In this document: in pieces, positions 26,249 through 34,955 of the stretch
Layout of the letters: every line of letters starts with the position of its first letter
Position numbering within the stretch: the stretch's first letter is position 1
Source of the DNA: Leptolyngbya sp. Heron Island J
Lineage (GTDB): Bacteria; Cyanobacteriota; Cyanobacteriia; Phormidesmidales; Phormidesmidaceae
Assembly (NCBI RefSeq): GCF_000482245.1
Contig: NZ_AWNH01000012.1
Span: 144,661 to 208,660, forward strand
Length of the DNA: 64,000 nt
Direction of reading: 5' to 3'
Position numbers and translations under genes: made by a program
Notes under the pieces: generated by a model
What the model was told of the DNA's origin: nothing
Databases searched by the model: none
Seen by the model: the letters and a program-made list of their open reading frames with translations, nothing else

Positions 26249-27148
26249 TTATTCGCTATCTACTGTTTGCGGGTGGGTAGTGGCTGGCCGCTGGTATTGA
26301 ATTAACCAGGCGAAGACTGCACTGGTGGCAAACATAATCAGGGCATAGATGGCGGCTGGAATGGCCATGGTGGAATTATTGAGAAACGTGGGGCCGCTGG
26401 CAATGGCAATGGCTAAGGTGCCGTTCTGAATCCCGACTTCAATGGTAATGGATTTGGCACTGGGGGCATCGAGTCTAGCCAGGTTGGCGATCGCAAATCC
26501 CAAGGCCATGGTCACCACATTGAGGCTTAGTGTCACCCAGCCTACCTGGAGGAAAAAGCTAGCCACATTAGCCCGTTCCTTAGCCAGTAAACCGACAATA
26601 ATTAATGCCAAAAAGAATAAAGATAGCCACTTGACCCAGCCTTCGATCCTGGCTGCAAATCCTGGGGTATAGCGATGCAGCGTCATGCCCAAACCAACAG
26701 GAATCAACGTAATCACAGCGATTTGAATCACCGTTGTTAAAAAGGAAAGCCGCAGAGCGACAGCTTCCCCTAAAAACTGTTGCATTGACAGATTTACCAC
26801 CAGAGGAATCGTCACGATCGTAATCAGGCTGCTCACTGCCGTCAGCGTAATTGATAGCGCCACATTACCCCGCACCAGGTAAGTCACCATATTGGATGTT
26901 GGCCCTCCTGGACAGGCCGCCAAAATCATCACACCAACGGCGAGTTCTGGAGAGAGCGGAAACAGACTGGCGAGCATAAAGCCAACCACCGGCAGCATCA
27001 CTAACTGGGCAATCAGTCCTAAAATGACAGCCTTGGGCTCAAGCCAAATCCGCTGAAAATCCTTAAGGGTTAGCCCCAGACCCATGCCTAGCATAATTAC
27101 AAACAGGGCCAACGGTAGAAAAACTGTGGTTAAAAAATTGGATTCCAT
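26249..27148 (-). CDS. Bile acid:sodium symporter (BASS/SBF) family transporter
   Basis: The product is 299 residues long with nine or ten predicted membrane helices. Family landmarks are MGLGLTLKDFQR near residue 22, MILAACPGGPTSNMVTYLVRGNVALSITLTAVSSL (74-108), the sodium-site region, and TIEVGIQNGTLAIAIA (235-250). In cyanobacteria this family imports organic acids or similar anions with sodium; the true bicarbonate transporter SbtA is a different family. It stands alone between the secretion gene and the NB-ARC giant. The substrate is not determinable. Confidence 0.88.
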   Translation of the reverse strand: MESNFLTTVFLPLALFVIMLGMGLGLTLKDFQRIWLEPKAVILGLIAQLVMLPVVGFMLASLFPLSPELAVGVMILAACPGGPTSNMVTYLVRGNVALSITLTAVSSLITIVTIPLVVNLSMQQFLGEAVALRLSFLTTVIQIAVITLIPVGLGMTLHRYTPGFAARIEGWVKWLSLFFLALIIVGLLAKERANVASFFLQVGWVTLSLNVVTMALGFAIANLARLDAPSAKSITIEVGIQNGTLAIAIASGPTFLNNSTMAIPAAIYALIMFATSAVFAWLIQYQRPATTHPQTVDSE

Positions 27149-27272
27149 CTTTAGTTTTCCGTCCTTCGCTATAGCAATCCTACCGTGATTGCACCGGCTG
27201 TTTCACAGGCCTGGCTGGGATAGAAAATCTCTAAGTAGTATCCTAGTTCTCAAGCCACATTTGAAAAGCTGC

Positions 27273-30200
27273 ATGGAGTTTGAACAGGCCCTGGCCCTGG
27301 TGAATGATGCCATGTCTGCTACTTTTAGCAGGCTGCTCAGTGATGCGGAATTAGCCTTATTCAAAGGAGCCTGGCACGGACAAACCTATGACGTTATTGC
27401 TGAGGAATCTGGCTATGCATCGAGTTACTTTACCCGAATTGTCGGCCCCAAATTTTGGAAAAATCTTAGCCAGGCCCTGGGGGAAAAAGTTAGCAAAACC
27501 AGTTTCCGTGCCGCTATCGAACACCGACAGCAACAACTCAATCAGGCCCCCTCTACTCTCCCTGCCGTCCCGGCTCCCTCGTCTGCCACTACTTCCCACC
27601 CCCTCGCCATCGACTGGGGTGAAGCCCCCGACGTTACCGCCTTCTACGGACGTCAAACCGAACTGGAAACGCTGACCCAGTGGGTCATTACCCATCGCTG
27701 TCGCCTAATCGGCGTTTTGGGCATGGGGGGCATCGGTAAGACTACTCTGACTGCAAAATTTATAGAAACGCTAGAGGCACGCACAGACTATCCGTTTACC
27801 CATATCATCTGGCGGTCGTTGCGTAATGGGTTGCCCTTAGTTGACTGGTTAGATGAGGTGATCCCGTTTATCTCCAATCAGCAGGACACCGAAGCCTCTC
27901 CTAAACGATTGCTCTACTGGCTGCGACAGTCTCGTTGTCTATTGATTCTCGACAATATGGAGACAATTTTGCATAGTGGAGAGCGAGCGGGTTCTTTTTG
28001 TGAAGACTATGCAGACTATGGCGATCTGTTAAAGCTACTGGCGGAGACGCGCCACCAAAGCTGTGTAGTGCTCACCAGCCGAGAAAAACCGGCGGTGGTT
28101 GGGGCCTTTGAAGGCGTCGATTTGCCAGTGCGATCGCAATCCCTAACCGGCTCCCCTGAAGCTGCCAGCGCCCTGCTGGATGCCAAGGGATTAGTGGGAA
28201 CAGTGGCTGAAAAACAATCACTGGGAGAACGCTACAGCTACAGTCCCTTAGCCTTAAAGATTGTTGCCACCTCAATTCAAAGTCTTTTTGAAGGGCGTAT
28301 AGACCTGTTTCTGGCCGAAGATACCCTGGTTTTTAATGGTCTGCAGCGACTGTTAGACCAGCAATTTGAGCGACTAACGGCTCTAGAAAAAACCATGATG
28401 ATCTGGTTAGCCATTAACCGAGAATGGACCTCTATTAGCGAACTGGTTGACGACATTCAACCAACCGTTGCCAGGATACAGGTTTTAGAAACCCTGGAAT
28501 CCCTCAGTTGGCGGTCCTTGATTGAGAAACAAGCAGGACGCTACACCCAACAACCGGTGGTGATGGAATATGTCACTGGCCAATTTATTCAACAGGTGTT
28601 GCCAGAACTTAACGGAGCTGAGCTGTCATTGTTTCTCAGCCATGCGCTGCTGAAAACCACTGTCAAAGACTATATTCGCCTGAGCCAGCAGCGGTTGATT
28701 GTGCACCCTATTGCCCATCAGTTTGCCCGTAACTTTAGCGCCAGGGCGATTTTAGCACAACAGATCCAACGGTTATTGACTACCTTAAGGCAGCCGCCTC
28801 AACAGTTTTCGGGGTACGGTGCTGGCAATCTGTTGAACCTATGTATTGAACTCGATGTGGATTTGGCCGGGTTGGATTTTTCCCATCTGCCCATCCACCA
28901 TGCCTATTTACAACAGACTTGTTTGCACCAGGTCAGTTTTGTGGGGGCCACCTTTATTCATACGGCCTTTACCCAAACCTTTGGCAATGTATTAGCGGTG
29001 GCCTTTAGTCCCAATGGTCAGCTGTTAGCGGCCTCTGATACCAATGGGCAGATTTGGCTGTGGCGAACCGATCACCTGGAGCAACCCTACCTTACGTGGC
29101 AGGGGCACGGAAACTGGGTCTGGAGTCTGGACTTTAGCCCCGACAGTCAGTTTCTGATCAGCGGCTGTGATGATGACGATGACACCCTGAAACTGTGGGA
29201 TGTGCAGACGGGGCAGCATCTGCGAACATTAATGGTGCCTGAAAGTCGGGTACGCACTGTCCGCTGGCATCCACAGCAGACACTGATCGCCAGTAGCGGT
29301 GTGGATGGGATGGTGCGACTCTGGGAACCGGAGACGGGGGACTGTGTGCAAACCCTGGCAGGACACACCAATAAATCGTCAGCCTTAGCCTGGTGCCCTC
29401 AGTCAGATAGAGCACATATTCTCGCCACGGGCAGTGCGGATCAGACCATTCGAACTTGGGATACCGAGACTGGTGACTGTTTGTGGGTGATGGATGTGGG
29501 GGTGGGCGTGTTTGCGATCGCATGGCACCCCGATGGCAATATCCTAGCCAGCGGTAACAAAAATGGCGATGTGCAGCTTTGGGATAGCCATACTGGTGCC
29601 TTGCTTAACACCCTCCAAGGCCATCAAAAATGCCTTTGGAGTTTAGCCTGGAACCGTGACGGTAGACTGCTAGCCAGCGGTGGGGATGATTACAGTATTC
29701 GGCTATGGGATACCCAAACCGGGCAGTGTCTGCGGATTCTCCAGGGGCACCAAAATGCAGTGCGGGCCGTAGGATGGCAGCCTGGGCTAGTCGCCAGTCC
29801 CTCGCCTCCTCAATCCGAAGAGAGTTCCGAACTATTGGCCAGTGGATCGTTTGACCAAACAGTGCGGCTATGGAGTCCACGGGCGGATGCTTCTCTCAAA
29901 GTGTTGCAAGGGTATCGCAATGGTCTACAAGCCCTAGCCTGGCATCCTAGCAATGCCGTGTTAGCTAGTGGTGGGCACGATCGACAGGTGCGGCTGTGGA
30001 ATACCCAAACCGGCCAATGTTTGACAGTGTTATCAGGTCATAGTCAACCAGTGTGGTCAGTGGCCTGGAGCCAGGATGGTCAATTAGCCAGCAGTGGCGA
30101 CGATCAAACCATCTGTCTATGGCATATGGCAACAAACCAGATCGATGCCGTCTTAAAAGGCCATCAAGGGAGTATTTGGGATCTGGCCTGGCACCCTACC

Positions 30201-31685
30201 CAGGGTACCTTAGCCAGTGCCTCCCATGATCAAACAGTACGGCTATGGAATACCGCAACGGGTTGCTGCCTAACAACGTTGAAAGGCCATGCAAGCTTTG
30301 TACGCACTGTAGCCTGGAGTCCTGATGGGCGTCTCTTAGCCAGTGGTAGCTATGACCAAACCCTCAGACTCTGGGATGTGGCCACCGGAGACTGTTTACA
30401 CATACTAGATGATCCAGAAAACTGGGTGTGGCGGATGGCGTTTAGCCCCAATAACAAGACCCTGGCAACCGGCAGCACTAACGGTGATATCAAGCTGTGG
30501 CAGGTATCTACAGGCAAGCATATACAGACGCTCAAGGGTCATCAAAATTCAGTTTGGTCACTAGCATGGCGTCCTAATGGTCGTACTTTAGTCAGTAGTT
30601 CTCACGATCAGACGGTCAGGATTTGGCGGATAAGTGATGGCCAGTGTCTGCAGGTGCTTAAAGGACATACTAATCTGATCTGGCAAATGGCACTAAGCCC
30701 AGACGGAAAGACCATTGCCAGCTGTGGGTCAGATGAAACCATTCGGGTCTGGGATGCGGTTGCAGGCACCTGTTTAAAAGTCTTGCGACCTTTGCGCCCC
30801 TATGAAGGAATGAACATTACCGACGTGCAAGGGCTGACCGATGCCCAGCAGATAAATTTGAAGCGTCTCGGTGCGGTAGTAACAACAATAAACACATCTG
30901 TATCATCACCAGAGACCTCAACACCTGCAATTCCTGTCAGTTCTGTCAAAGATAATGAACCCCCTTTAAGGATTAGTTTATTTGGTGGGTTGACGATCGC
31001 CTATCAACAACAGCCACTGAGGAATCTGGGCTCTAGTCGCACCCAATCGCTCTTGGCCTATCTGTTGTTACATCGCCATAGTAACCAGTCTCGTCAGCAG
31101 ATTGCCCTAGCTTTATGGCCTGATTCTTTAGATAGTCAAGCTCGTACTAATCTCCGCAAAGAATTGCATAATCTGCGACGCCATTTACCCCAGGCTGAAG
31201 CCTATTTAGAAATTAACGCTAGTCAACTGGGCTGGCAAAATCAAGCGCCTTTCTGGCTAGACGTGGAAGACTTTGAGCAAGTGCTGATTACGGTAGATAA
31301 TCAAGCCGAAGGGGAAGCCATTTCCAGTTTGGAACAGGCTGTTGCTCTATACACCGGAGATTTACTGCCTGCCATGTATGACGAGTGGCTTTATCCTATA
31401 CGAGAAAAATTCCAGCAACAGTTTAGTCAAGCCCTGGCTCAGTTAGTTGATATTTTACGAAAACAGGAAAAGTACTCACCAGCATTAACCTATGCAGAAA
31501 GGCTATTACGGTTAGATCCGCTCAAAGAGGCTACTTATCAACGGCTAATGCAGCTACATAATCAATTAGGAAATCGTGCTACGGCTCTTCAGATTTATCA
31601 TCAGTGCATGACCATCTTGCGAGATGAATTAGGGGTTGATCCTAGTTCTAAGACACAGGAGATATATAGGCAGTTGTTACAATAG
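27273..31685 (+). CDS. vMAP-N / NB-ARC / 14xWD40 / SARP fusion regulator
   Basis: The start was placed at ATG 27273; the upstream TTG adds no family sequence. The product has 1470 residues. Residues 1-85 match the vMAP-type N-terminal helix domain of cyanobacterial WD40-NTPases (GQTYDVIAEESGY, GEKVSKTSFRAAI). NB-ARC covers 125-480 with P-loop GMGGIGKTT (150-158) and CLLILDNME. Residues 571-1167 hold 14 WD40 repeats, enough for two seven-blade propellers. Residues 1230-1470 form a SARP module: an OmpR-like DNA-binding part (SLFGGLTI, LLAYLLLHRHSNQSR, ARTNLRKELHNLRR), then BTAD TPRs. A STAND NTPase with a C-terminal DNA-binding head suggests ligand-controlled oligomerisation driving transcription. 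Candidate target sites lie nearby. Confidence 0.85.
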   Translation: MEFEQALALVNDAMSATFSRLLSDAELALFKGAWHGQTYDVIAEESGYASSYFTRIVGPKFWKNLSQALGEKVSKTSFRAAIEHRQQQLNQAPSTLPAVPAPSSATTSHPLAIDWGEAPDVTAFYGRQTELETLTQWVITHRCRLIGVLGMGGIGKTTLTAKFIETLEARTDYPFTHIIWRSLRNGLPLVDWLDEVIPFISNQQDTEASPKRLLYWLRQSRCLLILDNMETILHSGERAGSFCEDYADYGDLLKLLAETRHQSCVVLTSREKPAVVGAFEGVDLPVRSQSLTGSPEAASALLDAKGLVGTVAEKQSLGERYSYSPLALKIVATSIQSLFEGRIDLFLAEDTLVFNGLQRLLDQQFERLTALEKTMMIWLAINREWTSISELVDDIQPTVARIQVLETLESLSWRSLIEKQAGRYTQQPVVMEYVTGQFIQQVLPELNGAELSLFLSHALLKTTVKDYIRLSQQRLIVHPIAHQFARNFSARAILAQQIQRLLTTLRQPPQQFSGYGAGNLLNLCIELDVDLAGLDFSHLPIHHAYLQQTCLHQVSFVGATFIHTAFTQTFGNVLAVAFSPNGQLLAASDTNGQIWLWRTDHLEQPYLTWQGHGNWVWSLDFSPDSQFLISGCDDDDDTLKLWDVQTGQHLRTLMVPESRVRTVRWHPQQTLIASSGVDGMVRLWEPETGDCVQTLAGHTNKSSALAWCPQSDRAHILATGSADQTIRTWDTETGDCLWVMDVGVGVFAIAWHPDGNILASGNKNGDVQLWDSHTGALLNTLQGHQKCLWSLAWNRDGRLLASGGDDYSIRLWDTQTGQCLRILQGHQNAVRAVGWQPGLVASPSPPQSEESSELLASGSFDQTVRLWSPRADASLKVLQGYRNGLQALAWHPSNAVLASGGHDRQVRLWNTQTGQCLTVLSGHSQPVWSVAWSQDGQLASSGDDQTICLWHMATNQIDAVLKGHQGSIWDLAWHPTQGTLASASHDQTVRLWNTATGCCLTTLKGHASFVRTVAWSPDGRLLASGSYDQTLRLWDVATGDCLHILDDPENWVWRMAFSPNNKTLATGSTNGDIKLWQVSTGKHIQTLKGHQNSVWSLAWRPNGRTLVSSSHDQTVRIWRISDGQCLQVLKGHTNLIWQMALSPDGKTIASCGSDETIRVWDAVAGTCLKVLRPLRPYEGMNITDVQGLTDAQQINLKRLGAVVTTINTSVSSPETSTPAIPVSSVKDNEPPLRISLFGGLTIAYQQQPLRNLGSSRTQSLLAYLLLHRHSNQSRQQIALALWPDSLDSQARTNLRKELHNLRRHLPQAEAYLEINASQLGWQNQAPFWLDVEDFEQVLITVDNQAEGEAISSLEQAVALYTGDLLPAMYDEWLYPIREKFQQQFSQALAQLVDILRKQEKYSPALTYAERLLRLDPLKEATYQRLMQLHNQLGNRATALQIYHQCMTILRDELGVDPSSKTQEIYRQLLQ

Positions 31686-31988
31686 GTTATGCCAACAAGA
31701 GATAGATTCTTGCTTGCTTACTTCAAGGTTGAAGGAGTTAGCAGCATTTTAGAAAAATCTCACTTCCTGATTACATCAGTGTGGTAACGAACTAAATACC
31801 TTGTGTTTTGAGAACGTTTTCGCAACGTTTATGGAACATCGAGTTTTCTAGGATGAAATCACGAATGAATGCCTTGTGACAATAACGAACGAGAGTTTTC
31901 TTGTTAACAAGAAAATCACCAAGTTTTTATTCCAACAGGATTCATATCGGCTCACTTATTTCTAGAAGACTATACAAGGAGTCAATCA
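31686..31988. other. Intergenic control region of the small RTX gene
   Basis: It contains the SARP-like box at 31811-31854 and, in the leader between promoter and gene, a perfect 20-bp palindrome at 31896-31915 (TTTTCTTGTT and its complement). AAGGAG before ATG 31989 is a good ribosome site. Confidence 0.6.
31811..31854 (+). promoter_or_regulatory. SARP-like promoter A: three 11-bp-spaced repeats plus -10
   Basis: The hexamers AGAACG (31811), GCAACG (31822) and GGAACA (31833) start exactly 11 bp apart. After a 10-nt gap comes TAGGAT (31849-31854). Direct repeats on one helix face, abutting a -10 with no -35, are the operator form of SARP activators. It lies upstream of the RTX gene at 31989. 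Confidence 0.65.
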
Positions 31989-32456
31989 ATGTCAGATATC
32001 AATCTTAATCACATCCGGACTATTAATCAGCAGGTTATTCATCTGGAATACGATTCTAATGGTGGTGACATCATACTCGGCACATCCCGTGATGACGTGC
32101 TTGTTGGTGACAACGGCGACGATATTCTTGACGGCAAAGAAGGTAATGATGATTATATTGGTGGCTTAGGTAGTGATACCTTTGTCTTCCGTCAAGGGCA
32201 TGGCACCGATAACATTCTTGATTTTCAAAATGGTGTTGATCATATCGGCCTCGCCAATGGCTTACTCTTTGAAGATCTAAATCTTGTTCAGCAGGGGGAT
32301 GATGTCCTTATTCTCGTATATGATCAAACACTGGGTATGGTTAGCGACATTCAAGCTAGCCAGCTTACGGCAGAAGACTTTATATCGGTTCCATCTACCC
32401 AGTTTGAGGGACTTATTCTTCCTGTGTCACCTCAAACACTGGTCAATATGGATTAA
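31989..32456 (+). CDS. Small RTX calcium-binding protein
   Basis: The product is 155 residues long. Residues 28-62 contain nonapeptide RTX repeats (GDIILGTSRDD, GDNGDDILDG, GGLGSDTFVF). The following module (GTDNILDFQNGVDHIGLANG, then a strand-rich tail) is also found in the large RTX protein ending at 42251. RTX proteins fold on calcium outside the cell and leave by type I secretion through a C-terminal signal; no type I exporter is in the window. AAGGAG is well placed before ATG. The promoter carries SARP-like repeats. Confidence 0.85.
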   Translation: MSDINLNHIRTINQQVIHLEYDSNGGDIILGTSRDDVLVGDNGDDILDGKEGNDDYIGGLGSDTFVFRQGHGTDNILDFQNGVDHIGLANGLLFEDLNLVQQGDDVLILVYDQTLGMVSDIQASQLTAEDFISVPSTQFEGLILPVSPQTLVNMD

Positions 32457-32465
32457 AGGTTATTA

Positions 32466-32507
32466 GTTTTGAGTTTTAAGTTGTGCTCGCAACTTAAAAC
32501 TCAAAAC
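32466..32507. terminator. 18-bp perfect stem-loop between convergent genes
   Basis: The arms 32466-32483 and 32490-32507 are perfectly complementary, with a 6-nt loop, between the RTX gene (+) and the PEP-CTERM gene (-). No U-tract follows. The arms are built of AAAACT-like heptamers related to the repeats near 39.8 kb, so it may be a repeat-derived hairpin serving as terminator. Confidence 0.6.
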
Positions 32508-32531
32508 GGAGAACTTACTGATACGTAAATC

Positions 32532-33215
32532 CTAGATTCGTTTGTAACTGGCGGTTGCTAGTAATCCTACCGCGATAACGCCAACGATCAATGTGGGTTC
32601 AGGTGTGCTTACACGATTAAAGGTGATGGGGGTGCCAATGGCTCCACCGCTGGGTAAGAGAAATGTATCGGTGGAGTCAACGGTATTGGCGGCAATGGTA
32701 ACTGTCGAAACTACAGTGCTGCCGGGTACTGGGAAGCTGGTGGGACAACCTATTGGTACATTGGTACCAAAAAACTCGTCTTCTCTGTAGGTTAAGGTCA
32801 GGTCACAGCTGGGCGTCAGGAGATTGCTCAAGTCTAAAATGGGCGTGGTTTGTTCACAGGTGCCCAGGGCGGTGCCGAGATTGCGATAGCTAAATATGCT
32901 CAGGTCAACGCCTGTGGCTCCAGGGCTAAATTCATAGGCTCTGCTACGGAGTAGGCTGCCTGTGTTACCAAAAAATTGTTCTAAATGAACATATTGCGAG
33001 GTCGTTGTGCTACTGGTCGGTACGGCACAATTTTCCATGGTCAGCAGCGGAACATTAGGATTATTGTTAACCTGTGCTTGGTTAGTAAAGAAGCCCGTAA
33101 ACCAATCTACTGCCTGCTGGACCTGTTCGGTTGGAGTAAGCGTGGCAGCCAGCGTTGGAGCGCTGATGATGGCAGAAATCAAGGCGGTGCTAACACCTGT
33201 TTGCAAAAGTCGCAT
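32532..33215 (-). CDS. PEP-CTERM sorting-domain surface protein
   Basis: The second of two adjacent ATGs (33215) is chosen because AAGGAGG is about 7 nt upstream of it. The 227-residue product has a signal peptide (ISAPTLAA) and a C-terminal TPEPTLIVGVIAVGLLATASYKRI-type sorting tail in which PEP, a hydrophobic helix and a basic end are visible. That tail is recognised by exosortase, which is not encoded here. The middle is a beta-rich domain with several Cys (ENCAVP, GTCEQT, PSCDLT, IGCPTSF) that could form disulfides. A TATAAG box lies about 60 nt upstream. It may also end the methyltransferase operon. Function unknown. Confidence 0.85.
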   Translation of the reverse strand: MRLLQTGVSTALISAIISAPTLAATLTPTEQVQQAVDWFTGFFTNQAQVNNNPNVPLLTMENCAVPTSSTTTSQYVHLEQFFGNTGSLLRSRAYEFSPGATGVDLSIFSYRNLGTALGTCEQTTPILDLSNLLTPSCDLTLTYREDEFFGTNVPIGCPTSFPVPGSTVVSTVTIAANTVDSTDTFLLPSGGAIGTPITFNRVSTPEPTLIVGVIAVGLLATASYKRI

Positions 33216-33392
33216 CATAAACCTCCTTGATGAAAACGATAAACATCGCAGTCTAAAACTTATACTACACTCTTATTACATCGTAAGGGAAATAGGACAT
33301 TTCCTCTCAACAAGCTACAAATCGGGCATCAGCTGTGTCCGAGATGACCGATTTATCAGGGATTGTTCTCCCCACTTAAAACTCTCTCACGC

Positions 33393-34574
33393 CTAACCAT
33401 AGGGGCTTGGTGTCGGTATAGTTCCATTGAGGACCCAGGCACCAATTTCTTGTAACTTGTAGTCCAACGGATCGTGCAAACTGAGCGTGCGTAAGTCTCG
33501 CCAGTAGCGGTCAAAACCATAGCTAGCTGCTGTGGAGCGCGCGCCCATGAGTTCAAACATGCGATTGGTAACCGTGAGGGCCATCTCTGTGGTGATCACT
33601 TTAGCAGAAGCTGCCGAGATTGCTACTTCCCCACGTTCTGCATGGGTGAGGGCATCTCCTTTGTCCCAGGCTTGCTGTACTTGCTGTGCTACCTGGTCTG
33701 CCAGCGCGTTAGCTCCCCGCAGCTGTGCCCATAGCTGACCATAGTTGCGTTGTAGATACGGATCGTTTACTGCTTGATCGACACCAGAGGTCAGCCATGG
33801 TTTTGAGCGATTGCAGGTATACTCTCGCGCATCTTCAAAGGCAGCTTCGGCAATGCCTAGGAAGATATAGCTGAGTAAGAGCAGACCGTGAATGCCGAGG
33901 AACGTTGCGATCGCAACGTCAGGGTTAGGTGGTGGTCCTAAAATCTCCTCAGCACTCAGTTCTACCTGGTCAAAGGTAAAGCTACCGCTGGCAGTACGTC
34001 GTTGCCCCATAGTGTGCCAATTGTGATTGTAAATTAAGCCTTGGCGGTCTCTGGGCACAACAAATAAAACAGGAATCGGATTGTTGGAGGCCATGGCTGC
34101 TCCGATGATCCGATCGGCAACTGCGGCACCGGTACAAAACGTTTTCTCTCCGTTTAGACGATACTGGTGATCTGTGGCTTCAATCGTGAGGCGAGGATCG
34201 CGAACGTTGATGGCATTGGCCCAAAAAAGATTGTATTGGGCAGTTTCTCGATATGCCTGCTCTGCCTGTTGGCGACTGCCCGATAGCATTGGTGTGGCAC
34301 TTAGAATCAAATGGTAGGCATAGAGCTGGGCGGTGGCTGCGTCACCTTTGGCGATGGTTTTGATGATGGTCATGGCCTCTATCCAATTGGCCCCGATACC
34401 ACCATAGGGTTTGGGTACGACCAAGGGCAACAACCCGGCATCGCGGAGCAGGTTGATTTCGTAGGTGGGGACTCCGGCTTTGCGATCGCGCTCAAGTGCC
34501 GTTTTCTTCAGTTCGGCAGCAACGGTTTCAGCAATTGACTGATAGTCGATGTGACTTTGTAAAGTAATCGTCAT
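33393..34574 (-). CDS. Acyl-CoA dehydrogenase-fold flavin monooxygenase (DszC/SfnB-like)
   Basis: The product is 393 residues long. It follows the acyl-CoA dehydrogenase fold: an N-terminal helical domain (LLRDAGLLPLVVPKPYGGIGANWIE), a middle beta domain (RLNGEKTFCTGAAVADRIIGAA, NWHTMGQRRTASGSFTFDQVEL) and a C-terminal helical bundle ending in MFELMGARSTAASYGFDRYWRDLRTLSLHDP. The C-terminal motif and lack of a CoA-type catalytic Glu favour the FMN/FAD monooxygenase branch (DszC, SfnB, hydroxylases of natural products). It needs a reductase partner, not seen nearby. It is co-directional with the methyltransferase operon (72-nt gap to the small gene upstream). Confidence 0.8.
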   Translation of the reverse strand: MTITLQSHIDYQSIAETVAAELKKTALERDRKAGVPTYEINLLRDAGLLPLVVPKPYGGIGANWIEAMTIIKTIAKGDAATAQLYAYHLILSATPMLSGSRQQAEQAYRETAQYNLFWANAINVRDPRLTIEATDHQYRLNGEKTFCTGAAVADRIIGAAMASNNPIPVLFVVPRDRQGLIYNHNWHTMGQRRTASGSFTFDQVELSAEEILGPPPNPDVAIATFLGIHGLLLLSYIFLGIAEAAFEDAREYTCNRSKPWLTSGVDQAVNDPYLQRNYGQLWAQLRGANALADQVAQQVQQAWDKGDALTHAERGEVAISAASAKVITTEMALTVTNRMFELMGARSTAASYGFDRYWRDLRTLSLHDPLDYKLQEIGAWVLNGTIPTPSPYG

Positions 34575-34646
34575 GGATTCTGTTTTCCTAGATGGTGTGT
34601 GTCTTTACCTGAACTGGATAGCTGAATTAATTTAATTGCAAGGCTT

Positions 34647-34856
34647 TTAGGGGAAAATCTGGTGAATAATTTCTGAGAAATCACCCGTATTCGATTGTGG
34701 CGTGTTTAACGACTGTTCATTCTGAATAACAGGATCTGATGCATACACTTTTGACTGGGTTAGTTTAGCCGCTATCACCATTAGGCCTAGACCAAGGCCT
34801 AAAATAAGCAGCTGTTTACGATGGAAAATCATAATAGAAGAGAGAGAGTTATTCAT
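34647..34856 (-). CDS. Small membrane-anchored protein of unknown function
   Basis: From ATG 34856 the product has about 69 residues. One hydrophobic helix (LLILGLGLGLMVIAA, about 15-29) resembles an uncleaved signal or anchor and is followed by an Asn/Gln/Ser-rich tail of some 40 residues. There is no ribosome site of note and no recognised family. It lies between the methyltransferase and monooxygenase genes with gaps under 100 nt, so it is probably in the same transcript. Start uncertain; ATG 34832 is the other option. Confidence 0.45.
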   Translation of the reverse strand: MNNSLSSIMIFHRKQLLILGLGLGLMVIAAKLTQSKVYASDPVIQNEQSLNTPQSNTGDFSEIIHQIFP

Positions 34857-34955
34857 CTGATCAGACTTAAAGAAACAAGGGCGAATCAATCAATTTCGCT
34901 GATTTTTAGGTGATCGTCACTTTTAAAGTGTTTGATTTGGCTTACAGATCCGGCA

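Noticed and set aside
33007..33396. Plus-strand frame of 129 codons over the PEP-CTERM gene start
   Set aside because: It is antisense to a supported gene with a signal peptide and sorting tail; the composition is not protein-like.
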